Part shown: piece by piece, positions 8,159 through 18,089 of the stretch
Layout of the letters: each line of letters opens with the position of its first letter
Position numbering within the stretch: position 1 is the first letter of the stretch
Origin: Psychrobacter sp. Cmf 22.2
GTDB taxonomy: Bacteria > Pseudomonadota > Gammaproteobacteria > Pseudomonadales > Moraxellaceae
NCBI RefSeq assembly: GCF_001921745.1
Contig: NZ_MRYA01000001.1
Coordinates: 806,001 to 870,000 of the forward strand
Direction: 5' to 3'
Length of the DNA: 64,000 nucleotides
Made by a program: the position numbers and the translations under genes
The notes under the pieces: model-generated
What the model saw: the letters and a program-made list of their open reading frames with translations, nothing else
Databases searched by the model: none
Told to the model about the DNA's origin: nothing

Positions 8159-11100
8159 ATGTCTATCACTGCTTTAACTGACGCCTTTGCTCCCATTAAT
8201 GAGCAGCTATTTCCTATTCAGAACTCGCAGAGACGCTGGCTTGCACCCGTACATGGTGCAGTAGGCAGTCTATGGCTGGCAAGTTTGGTCAAAACGACTA
8301 TATGGGAAGTGGCAGATCGTTTAAAAGTGGTTGTGGCTCGAGATCAAAACCAGCTTAACCAAATAGAGACTGAGCTGGCATTCTGCGGAGTCGATGCTTA
8401 TGTTTTCCCTGACTGGGAGACGCTAACGTATGATGAGCTGTCTCCGCATCAAGACATCGTTAGTGAACGAATCAACTTATTGACAGATATGCCAACATCG
8501 GGCGTACTACTCATCTCAGTACAGGCTTTGATGCACCGCGTTGCACCGCCTAGTTGGCTGATTGGACAACACTTTGATTTAAGTATTGGTGATCAATTTG
8601 ATATTAATACTCAACGTGAGCTACTGGCAAAAGCTGGTTACCGTGCAGTTGACAATGTATTTGAGCCAGGTGAATTTGCAGTACGTGGTAGCATTATTGA
8701 TATTTTTGCGATGGGTCAGCCATTTCCACTGCGCCTAGATTTATTTGATGATGAGATTGAGACGATTCGTTTTTTTCATCCGCAAACTCAGCGTACGTTG
8801 ACCGATGATGATCTAAAGGCTATGGTCTCCGGTAATGATAAAAGTATGGGTCAAGAGTCATTATCGTTATTACATAAATTGCCTGATATCTCTAAACCTA
8901 TTAAGAAGTTTCAAATACTACCTGCAAAAGAGTTTCCTTTAGAAGAGGGCAGAGACACTTTTCGCATGAATTTTGCTGCAATGTTCCCAAACGCTAGTAG
9001 CCGTAAATCTGAGCTACATAAAGATGTGATGGCAGGGATTGCAAGTAGTGGACTTGAGTATTATCAGCCGTTGTTTTTTGATCTAAAAGATTGGCAGCAA
9101 GAGAGTAGTTTATTTAATTATTTCCCTAAAGATGCTTTGTTTATCACAGATGAGCGAATCAATGAGCGCCAAGCGGATTACTGGTCGCAAATCCAGCGCC
9201 GTTACGAGGAGCGTCGTCATGATATTGATAAACCTATCGTAGCACCAGAGCTATTATACTTGCTATCTAATACGCTTAATGAGTATCTTAATCAATATCC
9301 ACGGGTAATATTAAGCGCGCGCGAAGAGCTTGCATCTATGACAGATGTAGAAGCTACCAACGACAAAAAAGCAGCATCTGCAGCTGCTCAAATACAAAAC
9401 AAGCAAGGCCTAGTGACACTGAGCGCCCAAATGCCGCCGCAATTGGCTGTTAATCATCAAAAAGCAGAACCTTTGGCAGAACTGTTGGATTTTTTGAATA
9501 TGCAGGCGCAAAAAGATACGCCAGTATTAATCGTCGCTGAAACTGCAGGTCGCCGTGAGATTCTCATTGAGCTGTTCAAAGGTAAAATTGATATAAAAAC
9601 TTACGACAGCTTCAAGGATTTTTTGGCAGCAGACAAGTCTAGTGATAACAATTCAAGCCAAAAACCACATGTTGGTCTGACAGTTGCACCGATTGAGCGC
9701 GGAGTCTACGTTCCCGAGCGCTTGGTGCTGATTAGTGAGACTCAGCTGTTCGGTAGGCAAGTGTTGCAAACACGTCGTCGCCGACAAAGTGGCGTATCAG
9801 AAGAGTTCTTGGTCAAAAGTGTCACTGAAATGACGCAAGGCAGTCCTATTGTCCATATCGAGCATGGTATTGGTCGCTATAATGGACTCATTATTCTAGA
9901 TGTGGGTGACGGTGAGCAAGAGTTTATTCATCTAAAATACGCTGATGATGCCAGTATTTATGTACCGGTGGCCAATCTACAAATGATCAGTCGTTATAGT
10001 GGCGGTGATCCAGCACTTGCTCCTCTACACAAAATTGGTAGCGGAAAATGGGATAAAGCCAAGCAAAAGGCATTGCAGCAAATTCATGATGTGGCAGCAG
10101 AGCTGCTCAACATGCAAGCAAGGCGCGAAGCCAAAGTGGGTATTCATTTTAAAATAGACATCTCACAGTATGATCTATTTGCCAGTCAATTTGCTTTTGA
10201 AGAAACCCCGGATCAAGCCAACGCTATTCACGCGGTTATCGAGGACATGAGACAAAACCAACCGATGGATCGTCTTATTTGTGGTGATGTGGGCTTTGGT
10301 AAAACAGAGGTTGCCATGCGGGCAGCATTTATTGCCGTGAGCGCCGGTTATCAGGTTGCAGTGTTAGTACCGACTACTTTGCTTGCAGGCCAGCACGAAG
10401 ACAACTTCCGCGACCGTTTTGCTGATTGGCCTGTCCGTATCGAGACTTTATCACGGTTTGGTGGTAAAAAGCACCAGGGTACGGTACTGGCGGATTTGGC
10501 TGCTGGTAAAGTTGATATTGTGATAGGCACGCATAAGCTGTTACAGCCTGACGTCAAGTTTTCTAACTTGGGTTTGATGATCGTTGATGAAGAGCATCGC
10601 TTTGGTGTGCGTCACAAAGAGCGTATTAAGGCTATTCAGACTGATGTAGATAGTTTGTCAATGACAGCGACACCGATACCTAGAACGCTTAACATGGCGT
10701 TATCTGGTATGCGTGATATGTCTATTATTGCAACCCCGCCTGCACGTCGTTTGGCCATCAAGACGTTTGTCATGCAAAAGACAGACGCTTTAATGAAAGA
10801 AGCCATCTTGCGTGAGTTGCTACGCGGCGGGCAGGTATACTTATTGCATAATGATGTAGCGAGCATTGAGCGCATGGCAGAGACTATTCGCGAGCTGGTA
10901 CCAGAGGCGCGTGTAGGAGTCGCTCATGGACAGATGCAGGAGCGTGAACTTGAACAAATCATGCAGCAGTACTACCATAAAAAATTCAATGTTTTAATTT
11001 GCACAACTATTATCGAAACTGGTATCGATGTGCCGAATGCCAATACTATCATTATTGAGCGCGCTGACAAATTTGGTCTGGCTCAGCTGCATCAGTTGCG

Positions 11101-11863
11101 TGGCCGTGTCGGTCGCAGTCATCATCAAGCATATTGTTATCTATTAGTACCATCGCTTAAGGGTCTCAAAGGTGATGCCAAACGTCGTTTACACGCGATT
11201 GAGCGCGCCAATACATTAGGTGCAGGCTTCATGCTAGCGAGTGAAGATTTAGAGATTCGCGGTGCTGGTGAAATCCTAGGCAAACAGCAAAGCGGTAATA
11301 TGCAGGCAATTGGCTTTAGTCTGTATATGGATATGCTCGAACGGGCTACCAAAGCCATTAAGGCAGGTAAAGAGCCAGATTTGAGCACGCCGTTGTCGCT
11401 GACCAGTGAAATCAATTTACATAGCTCAGCATTGATACCAGAAGAGTATTTGCACGATGTGCATCAGCGCCTATTGTTTTATAAACGGATCAGTAACGCG
11501 GATAGTAAAGAAGCCTTGATTGATATTCGTACTGAAATGATAGATCGTTTTGGGGTTCTGCCAGATCAAACCAAACAGCTATTTGCCATTCATGACCTGC
11601 GCTTACAAACAGAGCCATTAAAAATTAATAAAATTGATGCCAATAGCCATAGTGTGACCTTAGAATTTGCGCCTGATACACCAGTTGACGCGCTGGCAAT
11701 CATTAAATTAATTCAATCTGATGGTCAGCGTTATCGTATGAATGGCGCTTCAGGTATTCGTTATAATGACGCAGATAAACTTGAGACAGCGCAGCAGCGG
11801 GTTACTGCTATTCAAGAGCTACTGCATTATTTTAGCGAACATACAGTAGCCGAACCCGCTTAA
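8159..11863 (+). CDS. mfd: Transcription-repair coupling factor
   Basis: Mfd recognises RNA polymerase stalled at DNA lesions, pushes it off and recruits UvrA for nucleotide excision repair. The 1234-residue protein has the expected order: UvrB-like damage-recognition part at about 1-350, RNA-polymerase-interacting CarD-like domain around HGIGRYNGL near residue 568, and RecG-like translocase motor with Walker A GDVGFGKTE near 705 and DEEHRFG near 808. Motif VI QLRGRVGRS and the C-terminal TRCF domain follow. A Ser/Asn/Ala-rich linker near residues 400-430 is longer than usual. Length and motifs are intact. Confidence 0.97.
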   Translation: MSITALTDAFAPINEQLFPIQNSQRRWLAPVHGAVGSLWLASLVKTTIWEVADRLKVVVARDQNQLNQIETELAFCGVDAYVFPDWETLTYDELSPHQDIVSERINLLTDMPTSGVLLISVQALMHRVAPPSWLIGQHFDLSIGDQFDINTQRELLAKAGYRAVDNVFEPGEFAVRGSIIDIFAMGQPFPLRLDLFDDEIETIRFFHPQTQRTLTDDDLKAMVSGNDKSMGQESLSLLHKLPDISKPIKKFQILPAKEFPLEEGRDTFRMNFAAMFPNASSRKSELHKDVMAGIASSGLEYYQPLFFDLKDWQQESSLFNYFPKDALFITDERINERQADYWSQIQRRYEERRHDIDKPIVAPELLYLLSNTLNEYLNQYPRVILSAREELASMTDVEATNDKKAASAAAQIQNKQGLVTLSAQMPPQLAVNHQKAEPLAELLDFLNMQAQKDTPVLIVAETAGRREILIELFKGKIDIKTYDSFKDFLAADKSSDNNSSQKPHVGLTVAPIERGVYVPERLVLISETQLFGRQVLQTRRRRQSGVSEEFLVKSVTEMTQGSPIVHIEHGIGRYNGLIILDVGDGEQEFIHLKYADDASIYVPVANLQMISRYSGGDPALAPLHKIGSGKWDKAKQKALQQIHDVAAELLNMQARREAKVGIHFKIDISQYDLFASQFAFEETPDQANAIHAVIEDMRQNQPMDRLICGDVGFGKTEVAMRAAFIAVSAGYQVAVLVPTTLLAGQHEDNFRDRFADWPVRIETLSRFGGKKHQGTVLADLAAGKVDIVIGTHKLLQPDVKFSNLGLMIVDEEHRFGVRHKERIKAIQTDVDSLSMTATPIPRTLNMALSGMRDMSIIATPPARRLAIKTFVMQKTDALMKEAILRELLRGGQVYLLHNDVASIERMAETIRELVPEARVGVAHGQMQERELEQIMQQYYHKKFNVLICTTIIETGIDVPNANTIIIERADKFGLAQLHQLRGRVGRSHHQAYCYLLVPSLKGLKGDAKRRLHAIERANTLGAGFMLASEDLEIRGAGEILGKQQSGNMQAIGFSLYMDMLERATKAIKAGKEPDLSTPLSLTSEINLHSSALIPEEYLHDVHQRLLFYKRISNADSKEALIDIRTEMIDRFGVLPDQTKQLFAIHDLRLQTEPLKINKIDANSHSVTLEFAPDTPVDALAIIKLIQSDGQRYRMNGASGIRYNDADKLETAQQRVTAIQELLHYFSEHTVAEPA

Positions 11864-12068
11864 ATATAAGTCCGATTTTTCTAGTCAAGGGCGCTATATT
11901 GTAATCACTTAGACGCAATCGAGTACACAGTTTTGATAAACTGGTACGATCAGCAGTAGGGATTTGTGAATGTTCAACACGCCTTCACAGATAACTGATA
12001 AAATAGCGCCATTATATATAGCTGTTAACTGATTTTATTGAAGTTTTATAACAAGAGAAGCCGTTATT

Positions 12069-12500
12069 ATGTTCCAACTACATCCTAAGCTTGCTGCTGA
12101 TAGTTTTTTAGTAGGGGATTTTCCCTTGTCGACATGTCGTTTGATTAACGATTGTCAGTTTCCCTGGTTGATTTTAGTGCCACGTGTGTCTGGTATCAAA
12201 GAATTGTACGAATTGTCTGAATCTGATCAAGCACAATTTTTACGTGAGTCAAGCTGGTTGTCAAGTCAACTCGCCAAGACATTCCAAGCTGACAAAATGA
12301 ATGTGGCAGCACTTGGTAACCAAGTTCCACAGCTACATTTTCACCATATAGTGCGCTATCAAAATGATCTGCAATGGCCAAATCCAGTATGGGGCGTACC
12401 TGCAGTACCATATACGAAGGATGTATTGGCACAAATGCAGCAGACACTGATGATTGCATTGCGAGGCCATCATCAAATGCCATTCGATTGGCGTATGTAG
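12069..12500 (+). CDS. HIT-domain protein
   Basis: Histidine-triad nucleotide hydrolase/transferase-like protein of 143 residues. The triad region reads QLHFHHI at 88-94, so the three triad positions are Q88, H90 and H92. The first histidine of the strict HxHxH pattern is Gln, as in many proteobacterial HIT proteins of this type. The following WPNPVWG segment (103-109) is characteristic of that subgroup. HIT proteins hydrolyse dinucleotide polyphosphates or nucleotidyl-phosphoramidates; the natural substrate here is unknown. It is separated from mfd by 205 bp and is followed by a long-loop hairpin with a T-run. Confidence 0.85.
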   Translation: MFQLHPKLAADSFLVGDFPLSTCRLINDCQFPWLILVPRVSGIKELYELSESDQAQFLRESSWLSSQLAKTFQADKMNVAALGNQVPQLHFHHIVRYQNDLQWPNPVWGVPAVPYTKDVLAQMQQTLMIALRGHHQMPFDWRM

Positions 12501-12825
12501 TCATTACTCAATAGCTAGATACAGTGCTTGGCAAATGGTTACGCTTATATTGTCTGCGTTGTTCTGTTTTTGCTTTTGTTATAACAAGAACATTACCTAT
12601 TGATATTACTGAATGAAAGTAGATCATATTTGAGGTAGGTAATGTTTTTTTTGATTGCTAATGACGTATATTGTTAGCAGCCTATGTTGTTAGTAATTTA
12701 TACAATATCAAGCCATATTTTTACTACTAATAAATCAGCTATTTTCTCCTTTATTTTACTATTAAAGTTTAACACTTACTCATTTAAGACTTTTTAACTC
12801 TTTCCAATCCAAGCGACCATCAAAT
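12501..12825. other. Intergenic region HIT gene / cyclase gene
   Basis: This 325-bp gap contains the long-loop terminator-like structure at 12589-12652. The remaining part upstream of the cyclase gene is AT-rich and likely holds its promoter, but I could not assign boxes. No ORF is seen. Confidence 0.55.
12589..12652 (+). terminator. Long-loop terminator-like hairpin after the HIT gene
   Basis: AACATTACCTA (12589-12599) and TAGGTAATGTT (12636-12646) form a perfect 11-bp stem around a 36-nt loop, followed at once by a run of eight Ts. The loop is unusually long for an intrinsic terminator. Confidence 0.65.
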
Positions 12826-14214
12826 ATGCCTTTTTCAGGTAGATTGAAATCACCGACTTTATTGAAAAATCAAGAACATGCTCGGTTTGACTATCCAGAG
12901 ATATTAGTCTTACTGCTTACCGTAGCACTTGTTGCTATGCATTTCGAATTTAATTCTATTTCAATGGCACTTTTTGCTATTGTAAGTTTGCCAAGTCTAA
13001 TGATCTTGGTTTATAACTATCAGCGTCAGCCAAGCTTTTGGACGTCTAATATCGTCGTAGTGCTATTTTCGACAGTCATTGGGAGTATGCAGTTTTGCAC
13101 GGTATTGTCACTTAGCTTGTCATTGTTGATCGGCATTCGAATCATCTTAAGCGAACCTGAAAATCGACTTAAACTGATTATAGTTTCTGCTGTTACCGCT
13201 ATCATGTTTTACTATGTCAGTATTACGCTAAATAGCGATATGATGATTTGTAATGAAGACCTTATATCACCCACCATTCTATTAGCTAGTATTATTACTA
13301 TATTCTGGCAGTTTTGGGGCATATATCATAAATATCTAAGATATGAAAAAACGGCAGAGAAAGCAAAGGGACGACTCAATACTTTAGTATCGGTCATTAG
13401 TAAATTAACCCGCTTTATACCTCCGCAAGTCTGGCAACCAATCGTAAAGTCGGACAGTATCGTAGATGTGAATAACAAACGAGCCAAGCTTACGATTATG
13501 TTTTCAGATATTGCTGGGTTCACTGAGTTGTCTGATAGTTTAAGCTCTGACAACCTAGCTGATATTTTGAATACTTATATGAAATGTATGACAGTCATTG
13601 CCAATAAACATGGCGCGATGCTAGACAAGTTTGTTGGTGATGGCATGATATGTTTTTTTGGTGAACCAAATAGTCGAGGGACGCGGCAGGATGCATTGGA
13701 CTGCGTGGCCATGGCAATCGACATGCGCCGTGAAATGCGCAGTTTGCGACAAGAATGGCGTTTAATGGGCTTTGAAGGACTTTATGTGCGCATCGGGATC
13801 ACTACGGGATACTGCCATGTAGGGAACTTTGGTAGTAATAACCGCATTAGTTATACTATTATCGGTAAAGAGGCCAATCTTGCATCTCGTCTTGAGTCGA
13901 TAGCAGGAAAGGGAGACATTCTTATTAGTCAAAGAACTTATGATTATGTCTGCCACGATTACGAATGCGAATATGCAGGTACCTATCAATTAAAAGGTTT
14001 TGATAGCAGTATTAATGCTTGGCAAGTGCTGGACCCTGATGCTAATAAAGGTCGCTTATCCAAGTGGGTAGATCATACGCTACCTGGTTTTAACTTACAT
14101 CTAAATTTTAAAGACATGCAAAATTATGATTATAAAAAGATTAAAAACAAACTAAACTTTGCGCTTGAACGTATCGAAAAAGAAGAAAAAGAGCATTCTT
14201 TAAACAACAAGTAA
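12826..14214 (+). CDS. Membrane-bound class III adenylate cyclase (CyaB/CavA-like)
   Basis: Probable cAMP-producing enzyme of 462 residues. Several hydrophobic helices fill about residues 25-165 (a MASE2-like sensor by position), followed by a linker with FIPPQVW at 197-203 and a class III catalytic domain at 220-400. Catalytic residues are visible: metal-binding D228 (FSDIAGFT) and D272 (DKFVGDG), adenine-selecting K268 and T344 (YTIIG), and transition-state N351 and R355 (NLASR). The Lys/Thr pair favours ATP over GTP. Length and layout match Pseudomonas aeruginosa CyaB (463 residues) and Acinetobacter CavA. It stands alone, with no strong Shine-Dalgarno, and ends at a bidirectional terminator. 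Confidence 0.82.
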   Translation: MPFSGRLKSPTLLKNQEHARFDYPEILVLLLTVALVAMHFEFNSISMALFAIVSLPSLMILVYNYQRQPSFWTSNIVVVLFSTVIGSMQFCTVLSLSLSLLIGIRIILSEPENRLKLIIVSAVTAIMFYYVSITLNSDMMICNEDLISPTILLASIITIFWQFWGIYHKYLRYEKTAEKAKGRLNTLVSVISKLTRFIPPQVWQPIVKSDSIVDVNNKRAKLTIMFSDIAGFTELSDSLSSDNLADILNTYMKCMTVIANKHGAMLDKFVGDGMICFFGEPNSRGTRQDALDCVAMAIDMRREMRSLRQEWRLMGFEGLYVRIGITTGYCHVGNFGSNNRISYTIIGKEANLASRLESIAGKGDILISQRTYDYVCHDYECEYAGTYQLKGFDSSINAWQVLDPDANKGRLSKWVDHTLPGFNLHLNFKDMQNYDYKKIKNKLNFALERIEKEEKEHSLNNK

Positions 14215-14284
14215 CTGATAAAGAGAGCAATCTATTGTAATCATTATATTTTATAGATGAAGAATATTAACCCTTAAACTAATT

Positions 14285-14321
14285 AAAAAGCCAGCTATTA
14301 CAATATAATAGCTGGCTTTTT
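14285..14321. terminator. Bidirectional terminator between the cyclase gene and fdx
   Basis: A 13-bp stem (AAGCCAGCTATTA / TAATAGCTGGCTT) with a 5-nt loop has an A-run before it and a T-run after it, serving both convergent transcripts. Confidence 0.92.
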
Positions 14322-14347
14322 AGTGTAGCAAAATCTATGCTTAATAT

Positions 14348-14686
14348 TTAATGATTTTCTTTTGCATGGTTGAGCGTATATTTAGGGATTTCTATGGTCA
14401 AATCTTTATCTTCAAGCATTACCTGACAAGACAGACGTGAATCCGGTTCCAATCCCCAAGCACGATCTAGTAAGTCGGCTTCAATATCGTCCATTTCTTC
14501 TAAACTATTAAATCCCTTACGAACCACGACATGACAGGTAGTACATGCTTTTGACATCTCACAAGCATGCTCGATTTTGACGCCCTTTTCAAGTAAGGCT
14601 TTACATAAGTTATCACCAGATTGAAGCTCAACTTCGGTGCCTTCAGGGCAAATCTCATGATGGGGTAGTACAGTAATCTTTGGCAT
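14348..14686 (-). CDS. fdx: ISC-type 2Fe-2S ferredoxin
   Basis: Electron donor for iron-sulfur cluster assembly. The 112-residue protein has the adrenodoxin-type cluster ligands C42, C48, C51 and C87 (C-x5-C-x2-C...C). I chose the ATG at 14686 (MPKITVLPHHE), the normal N-terminus of this family; an in-frame TTG five codons upstream is less likely. It is the last gene of the isc cluster, 117 bp after hscA. No iscX-like gene follows before the terminator. Confidence 0.94.
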   Translation of the reverse strand: MPKITVLPHHEICPEGTEVELQSGDNLCKALLEKGVKIEHACEMSKACTTCHVVVRKGFNSLEEMDDIEADLLDRAWGLEPDSRLSCQVMLEDKDLTIEIPKYTLNHAKENH

Positions 14687-14803
14687 AAATCGTCTGTCCA
14701 ATACTAATCAATTAAAAATAAAAAAATGAAGCGTTATGAGATAAATTATTATATTAGGTGAGTTATAATTATTAAGTTACAGCCACCAACGAATCTACAT
14801 ATG

Positions 14804-16708
14804 CTACCAGTCCTGAGCACTTGTACCTGCCATACTGGCTTTGACACTCTGATTCATAATACGAGCAGCAAAAGCATCGCTATGTGGTTTAAGTTTGGCT
14901 TGCTCTTTTTCGATAACTGACAAATCATCAGTGTTAAGTGATGTCTGTAATGCTTGAATGTGCTCAATGAGTGACTGCTGCTCCTCAGATGTTAATAAAG
15001 AAGCAAACTCGTTAAGTGCTGATTGTAGTGCCAAGACTTCACGCTCTGCTTCTACTTTAGTCTCAATTAGAGAACGCGCATTTTTATCTTCTTCTGCATG
15101 CTTAAATCCTGCAGTCAAGAGTTGCTCTTTTTGTTCATCTGACAACCCATAAGAAGGCACAATCTCAATCTGACTCTCTGTCTTTGTCGTGGTTTCTTGG
15201 GCACTGACTGTCAACTGTCCATTGGCGTCGATACTAAAAGTCACTTCAATACGAGCAAAACCTGCCTTCATTGGCGGAATACCATATAGCTCAAAACGTC
15301 CAAGTGAACGGCAGTTTTCTACTGTCTCACGCTCACCTTGCACTACATGAACAACCATGCCAGTTTGTCCGTCTTGATAAGTGGTAAACACTTGACGTTT
15401 TTTGACAGGAATTGGGGTATTACGTGGGATCAATACTTCAACCAAGCCGCCCATTGTCTCAAGACCAAGCGATAATGGTGTCACATCTAATAATAGTAGA
15501 TTGTCATCACTATCACCGTTAACCAATTGATGCGCTGTCTGAGCCGCGCCTAAAGCAACAACCTCATCTGGATTTAGGCGACAAAGTGGCTGCTTGTTGA
15601 AAAAATCAGCTACAACATGCTGAATGGCAGGCATACGCGTAGAACCACCGACCAAAATTACTTCATCTAAGTCAGTGCTAGATAGCTTTGCATCACGCAG
15701 TACCTGTTCGCACACACTTAACGTACGGCGACTAACTGGTTCGGTAATAGCGACTAAGTCTTTATGACGTAACACACCTTGATAAGACTGATCGTTAACT
15801 ACAATGTCGATATCGACTTGATTAGCATCAGTTAACGCTTGCTTATAAGCTTTTGCTTGTTGCGCAAGTATCGACTTGTCATGACGGCTGACATCTTTAG
15901 GATCGATGTTTACTTGTTTGATAAGCCAATTGGTCATCAAGCGATCAATATCGTCACCGCCTAAGGCACTATTACCACCCGTTGCTAGTACTTCAAACAC
16001 GCCATCAGTAAGCTTTAAAATAGAAACATCAAAAGTTCCGCCACCAAGATCATAGATTAAATAATAGCTTTCTTTGTTATCGCTCTTAGCCGAGTCCTCA
16101 GCGGGTTTATCAAGACCGTAGGCGACTGCAGCAGCGGTTGGTTCGTTTAATAGACGCAATACATTGATGCCAGCCGCTTGTGCTGCATCTTTAGTCGCTT
16201 GACGCTGAGCTTCATCGAAATAAGCCGGTACAGTAATCACCGCACCTTCTATACTGTCTACAGGTAGGGCAGTTGTCGCTCTTTGCTCAAGGGCTGCTAG
16301 AATCCGTGCTGATACTTCAACAGGAGATACGTCACCTTGAGCGGTAACAAAAGCTGGCATATCATCTTTATTACCACTTAATTCGTAAGGATGAGAGAAT
16401 TTGATATCAGCTTGGCTACGGCCCATAAAGCGCTTAGCTGAAACAATCGTATTTTTTGGATCATCCGCTAGATGCGCTAGGGCATCGTAACCAACAAGTG
16501 GATTACCAGTGCTTGGATAGTAAACAACAGAAGGTAATAAGGTATCGGTTGTTGTATCTGACTCTAAGACTTGCGCTTTGCCTGAACGCACCACAGCGAC
16601 CAACGAGCGTGTAGTACCAAGATCAATTCCTAGACCAAAACGATGTTGGTGAGGTTGAGCGCTTTGATTGGGTTCGGCAATTTGCAATAAAGACATAAGA
16701 TAACTCAA
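14804..16708 (-). CDS. hscA: Fe-S protein assembly chaperone HscA
   Basis: Specialised Hsp70 that, with co-chaperone HscB, binds the LPPVK motif of IscU and drives cluster transfer using ATP. The 634 residues show the Hsp70 phosphate-1 motif GIDLGTTRSLVAV near residue 30, the DLGGGTFDVSI motif near 220 and the substrate-binding domain at about 400-540 with a helical lid after it. The length fits HscA (about 616-620) rather than DnaK, and the isc context is decisive. The ATG is followed by a short hydrophilic N-terminus. It sits 171 bp after hscB. Confidence 0.95.
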   Translation of the reverse strand: MSYLMSLLQIAEPNQSAQPHQHRFGLGIDLGTTRSLVAVVRSGKAQVLESDTTTDTLLPSVVYYPSTGNPLVGYDALAHLADDPKNTIVSAKRFMGRSQADIKFSHPYELSGNKDDMPAFVTAQGDVSPVEVSARILAALEQRATTALPVDSIEGAVITVPAYFDEAQRQATKDAAQAAGINVLRLLNEPTAAAVAYGLDKPAEDSAKSDNKESYYLIYDLGGGTFDVSILKLTDGVFEVLATGGNSALGGDDIDRLMTNWLIKQVNIDPKDVSRHDKSILAQQAKAYKQALTDANQVDIDIVVNDQSYQGVLRHKDLVAITEPVSRRTLSVCEQVLRDAKLSSTDLDEVILVGGSTRMPAIQHVVADFFNKQPLCRLNPDEVVALGAAQTAHQLVNGDSDDNLLLLDVTPLSLGLETMGGLVEVLIPRNTPIPVKKRQVFTTYQDGQTGMVVHVVQGERETVENCRSLGRFELYGIPPMKAGFARIEVTFSIDANGQLTVSAQETTTKTESQIEIVPSYGLSDEQKEQLLTAGFKHAEEDKNARSLIETKVEAEREVLALQSALNEFASLLTSEEQQSLIEHIQALQTSLNTDDLSVIEKEQAKLKPHSDAFAARIMNQSVKASMAGTSAQDW

Positions 16709-16879
16709 AGATAAAATAAATAAGTGAAATGAAGCAAATCTAGTATGCAGGCGACGATAGTTTAACGGCTAAAGTCTCACTCTACAATAGAAGAAAATAG
16801 CGCTTAAAATAAGAAAGTATACAATATTGCTAGTAGTATTTTGACCTTAAGTGTAGAACCTAACATTCATATATTAAGT

Positions 16880-17473
16880 CTAAACATATAGGTCATCATC
16901 ATCTGAATGTTCAGCACTTGCTACTTCATCAAGACCAATCGTAACATCAGCGTTTAATTTGACTAAAAACTTCAGTTTTTGTGTCGCATCAATAGCGGTC
17001 TGCCAGTTTTTACTTTTATAAGCTTTATCAAAACGTTCAGATTGATACGCCAAACGTTCTATGATTTGCGGATGTAGTTGTTTTAATGTCGCAAGATCTT
17101 TGTCTTCAATTGCTTCATCTAAATCAATACGCATCTGCATTGCATCTTCTAAAAAGTCTAAATCAGCAATAGAATGCTCTACATTCTGTGCTTGGTCAGC
17201 CATATCAAGCAAGTAGCTGGCACGACTATCAGGAGCACTTAGGGTTTGATAAGCTTGATTGATCAATGCTGAAGCCTGCACAGACCGCTGCTTCGCTTGC
17301 GCGATATCTGCTCCGCTTTTTGTATCATTAACAGAAAGATTATCTGGATGATAACGCTTTTGTAGCAGGCGTAGACGCTGATCAAGAATATCTTGATTGA
17401 CTTCAAACTGTACAGGATGCTCAAATAGAGCAAAGAAATTATCAAACTGAGCTTCTAAAGTGACATCTGTCAT
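16880..17473 (-). CDS. hscB: Fe-S protein assembly co-chaperone HscB
   Basis: J-domain protein that stimulates the HscA ATPase and delivers IscU. The J-domain lies at about residues 10-85 with the HPD motif in RYHPDN near residue 42, and the C-terminal three-helix IscU-binding domain fills about 105-190. The 197-residue length is slightly longer than E. coli HscB (171). It ends in an acidic tail rich in Asp. It lies between iscA (154 bp) and hscA (171 bp). Confidence 0.92.
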   Translation of the reverse strand: MTDVTLEAQFDNFFALFEHPVQFEVNQDILDQRLRLLQKRYHPDNLSVNDTKSGADIAQAKQRSVQASALINQAYQTLSAPDSRASYLLDMADQAQNVEHSIADLDFLEDAMQMRIDLDEAIEDKDLATLKQLHPQIIERLAYQSERFDKAYKSKNWQTAIDATQKLKFLVKLNADVTIGLDEVASAEHSDDDDLYV

Positions 17474-17627
17474 ATTATGCGCCTTGCTTTTCTGTTTGTT
17501 TTTAAGGTCTTTGCCTAACTAAATATTGTAAATATGAGATTGTAACTACGGACTTATATGAGGCTTGATGATCAATACTAACTTTGCGATATTGATATGC
17601 TACTGCCCAAGATTATAATCATACCTT

Positions 17628-17948
17628 TTAAACAGTAAAAGACTCACCGCAGCCACATTCGCCTTTTTGATTAGGATTGGTAAATTTGAAGCCTTCGTTT
17701 AAGCCTTCTTTTTCGTAATCCATCAATAAGCCATCTAAATAGACCAAGCTTTTGGGATCAATGAAGATACTGACACCTCGACTTTCATAGCGGGTATCAT
17801 TGTCGTCAGGTATATCTACAAACTCTAAAACGTAAGCCAAGCCCGAGCAACCCGCTGTACGGATACCAACTCGAATACCTTCACCCTTACCGCGATTATC
17901 CAAAAACTCTCGAACATGCTGAGCGGCGCGTTCTGTCATTTCAATCAT
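17628..17948 (-). CDS. iscA: Iron-sulfur cluster assembly protein IscA
   Basis: A-type carrier that passes clusters to target proteins. The 106-residue sequence has the three conserved cysteines C34 (AGCSG), C98 and C100 (ECGCGESF near the C-terminus). The start has GGAG about 6 nt upstream on the minus strand. It lies 141 bp downstream of iscU; that gap holds two hairpins. Confidence 0.95.
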   Translation of the reverse strand: MIEMTERAAQHVREFLDNRGKGEGIRVGIRTAGCSGLAYVLEFVDIPDDNDTRYESRGVSIFIDPKSLVYLDGLLMDYEKEGLNEGFKFTNPNQKGECGCGESFTV

Positions 17949-18024
17949 GCCAACTCCTACTTACCATCAAATTTGATAAAACTTAAAAGGTGACAAGTAC
18001 ATAAGCATCATTGTCACCTCTAAA

Positions 18025-18053
18025 CATTAGTAGTAAAAAGCATACTACTAATG
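18025..18053. repeat. 10-bp hairpin between iscU and iscA
   Basis: CATTAGTAGT (18025-18034) and ACTACTAATG (18044-18053) are perfectly complementary around a 9-nt loop. There is no adjacent T-run, so it looks like an mRNA processing or stability element. Confidence 0.65.
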
Positions 18054-18063
18054 CAGTACTAAC

Positions 18064-18082
18064 AGCATACATTGCGTATGCT
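18064..18082. repeat. 7-bp hairpin just after iscU
   Basis: AGCATAC (18064-18070) and GTATGCT (18076-18082) pair around a 5-nt loop, 8 nt from the iscU stop codon. It sits in tandem with the hairpin at 18025-18053. Confidence 0.6.
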
Positions 18083-18089
18083 ATTAAAA

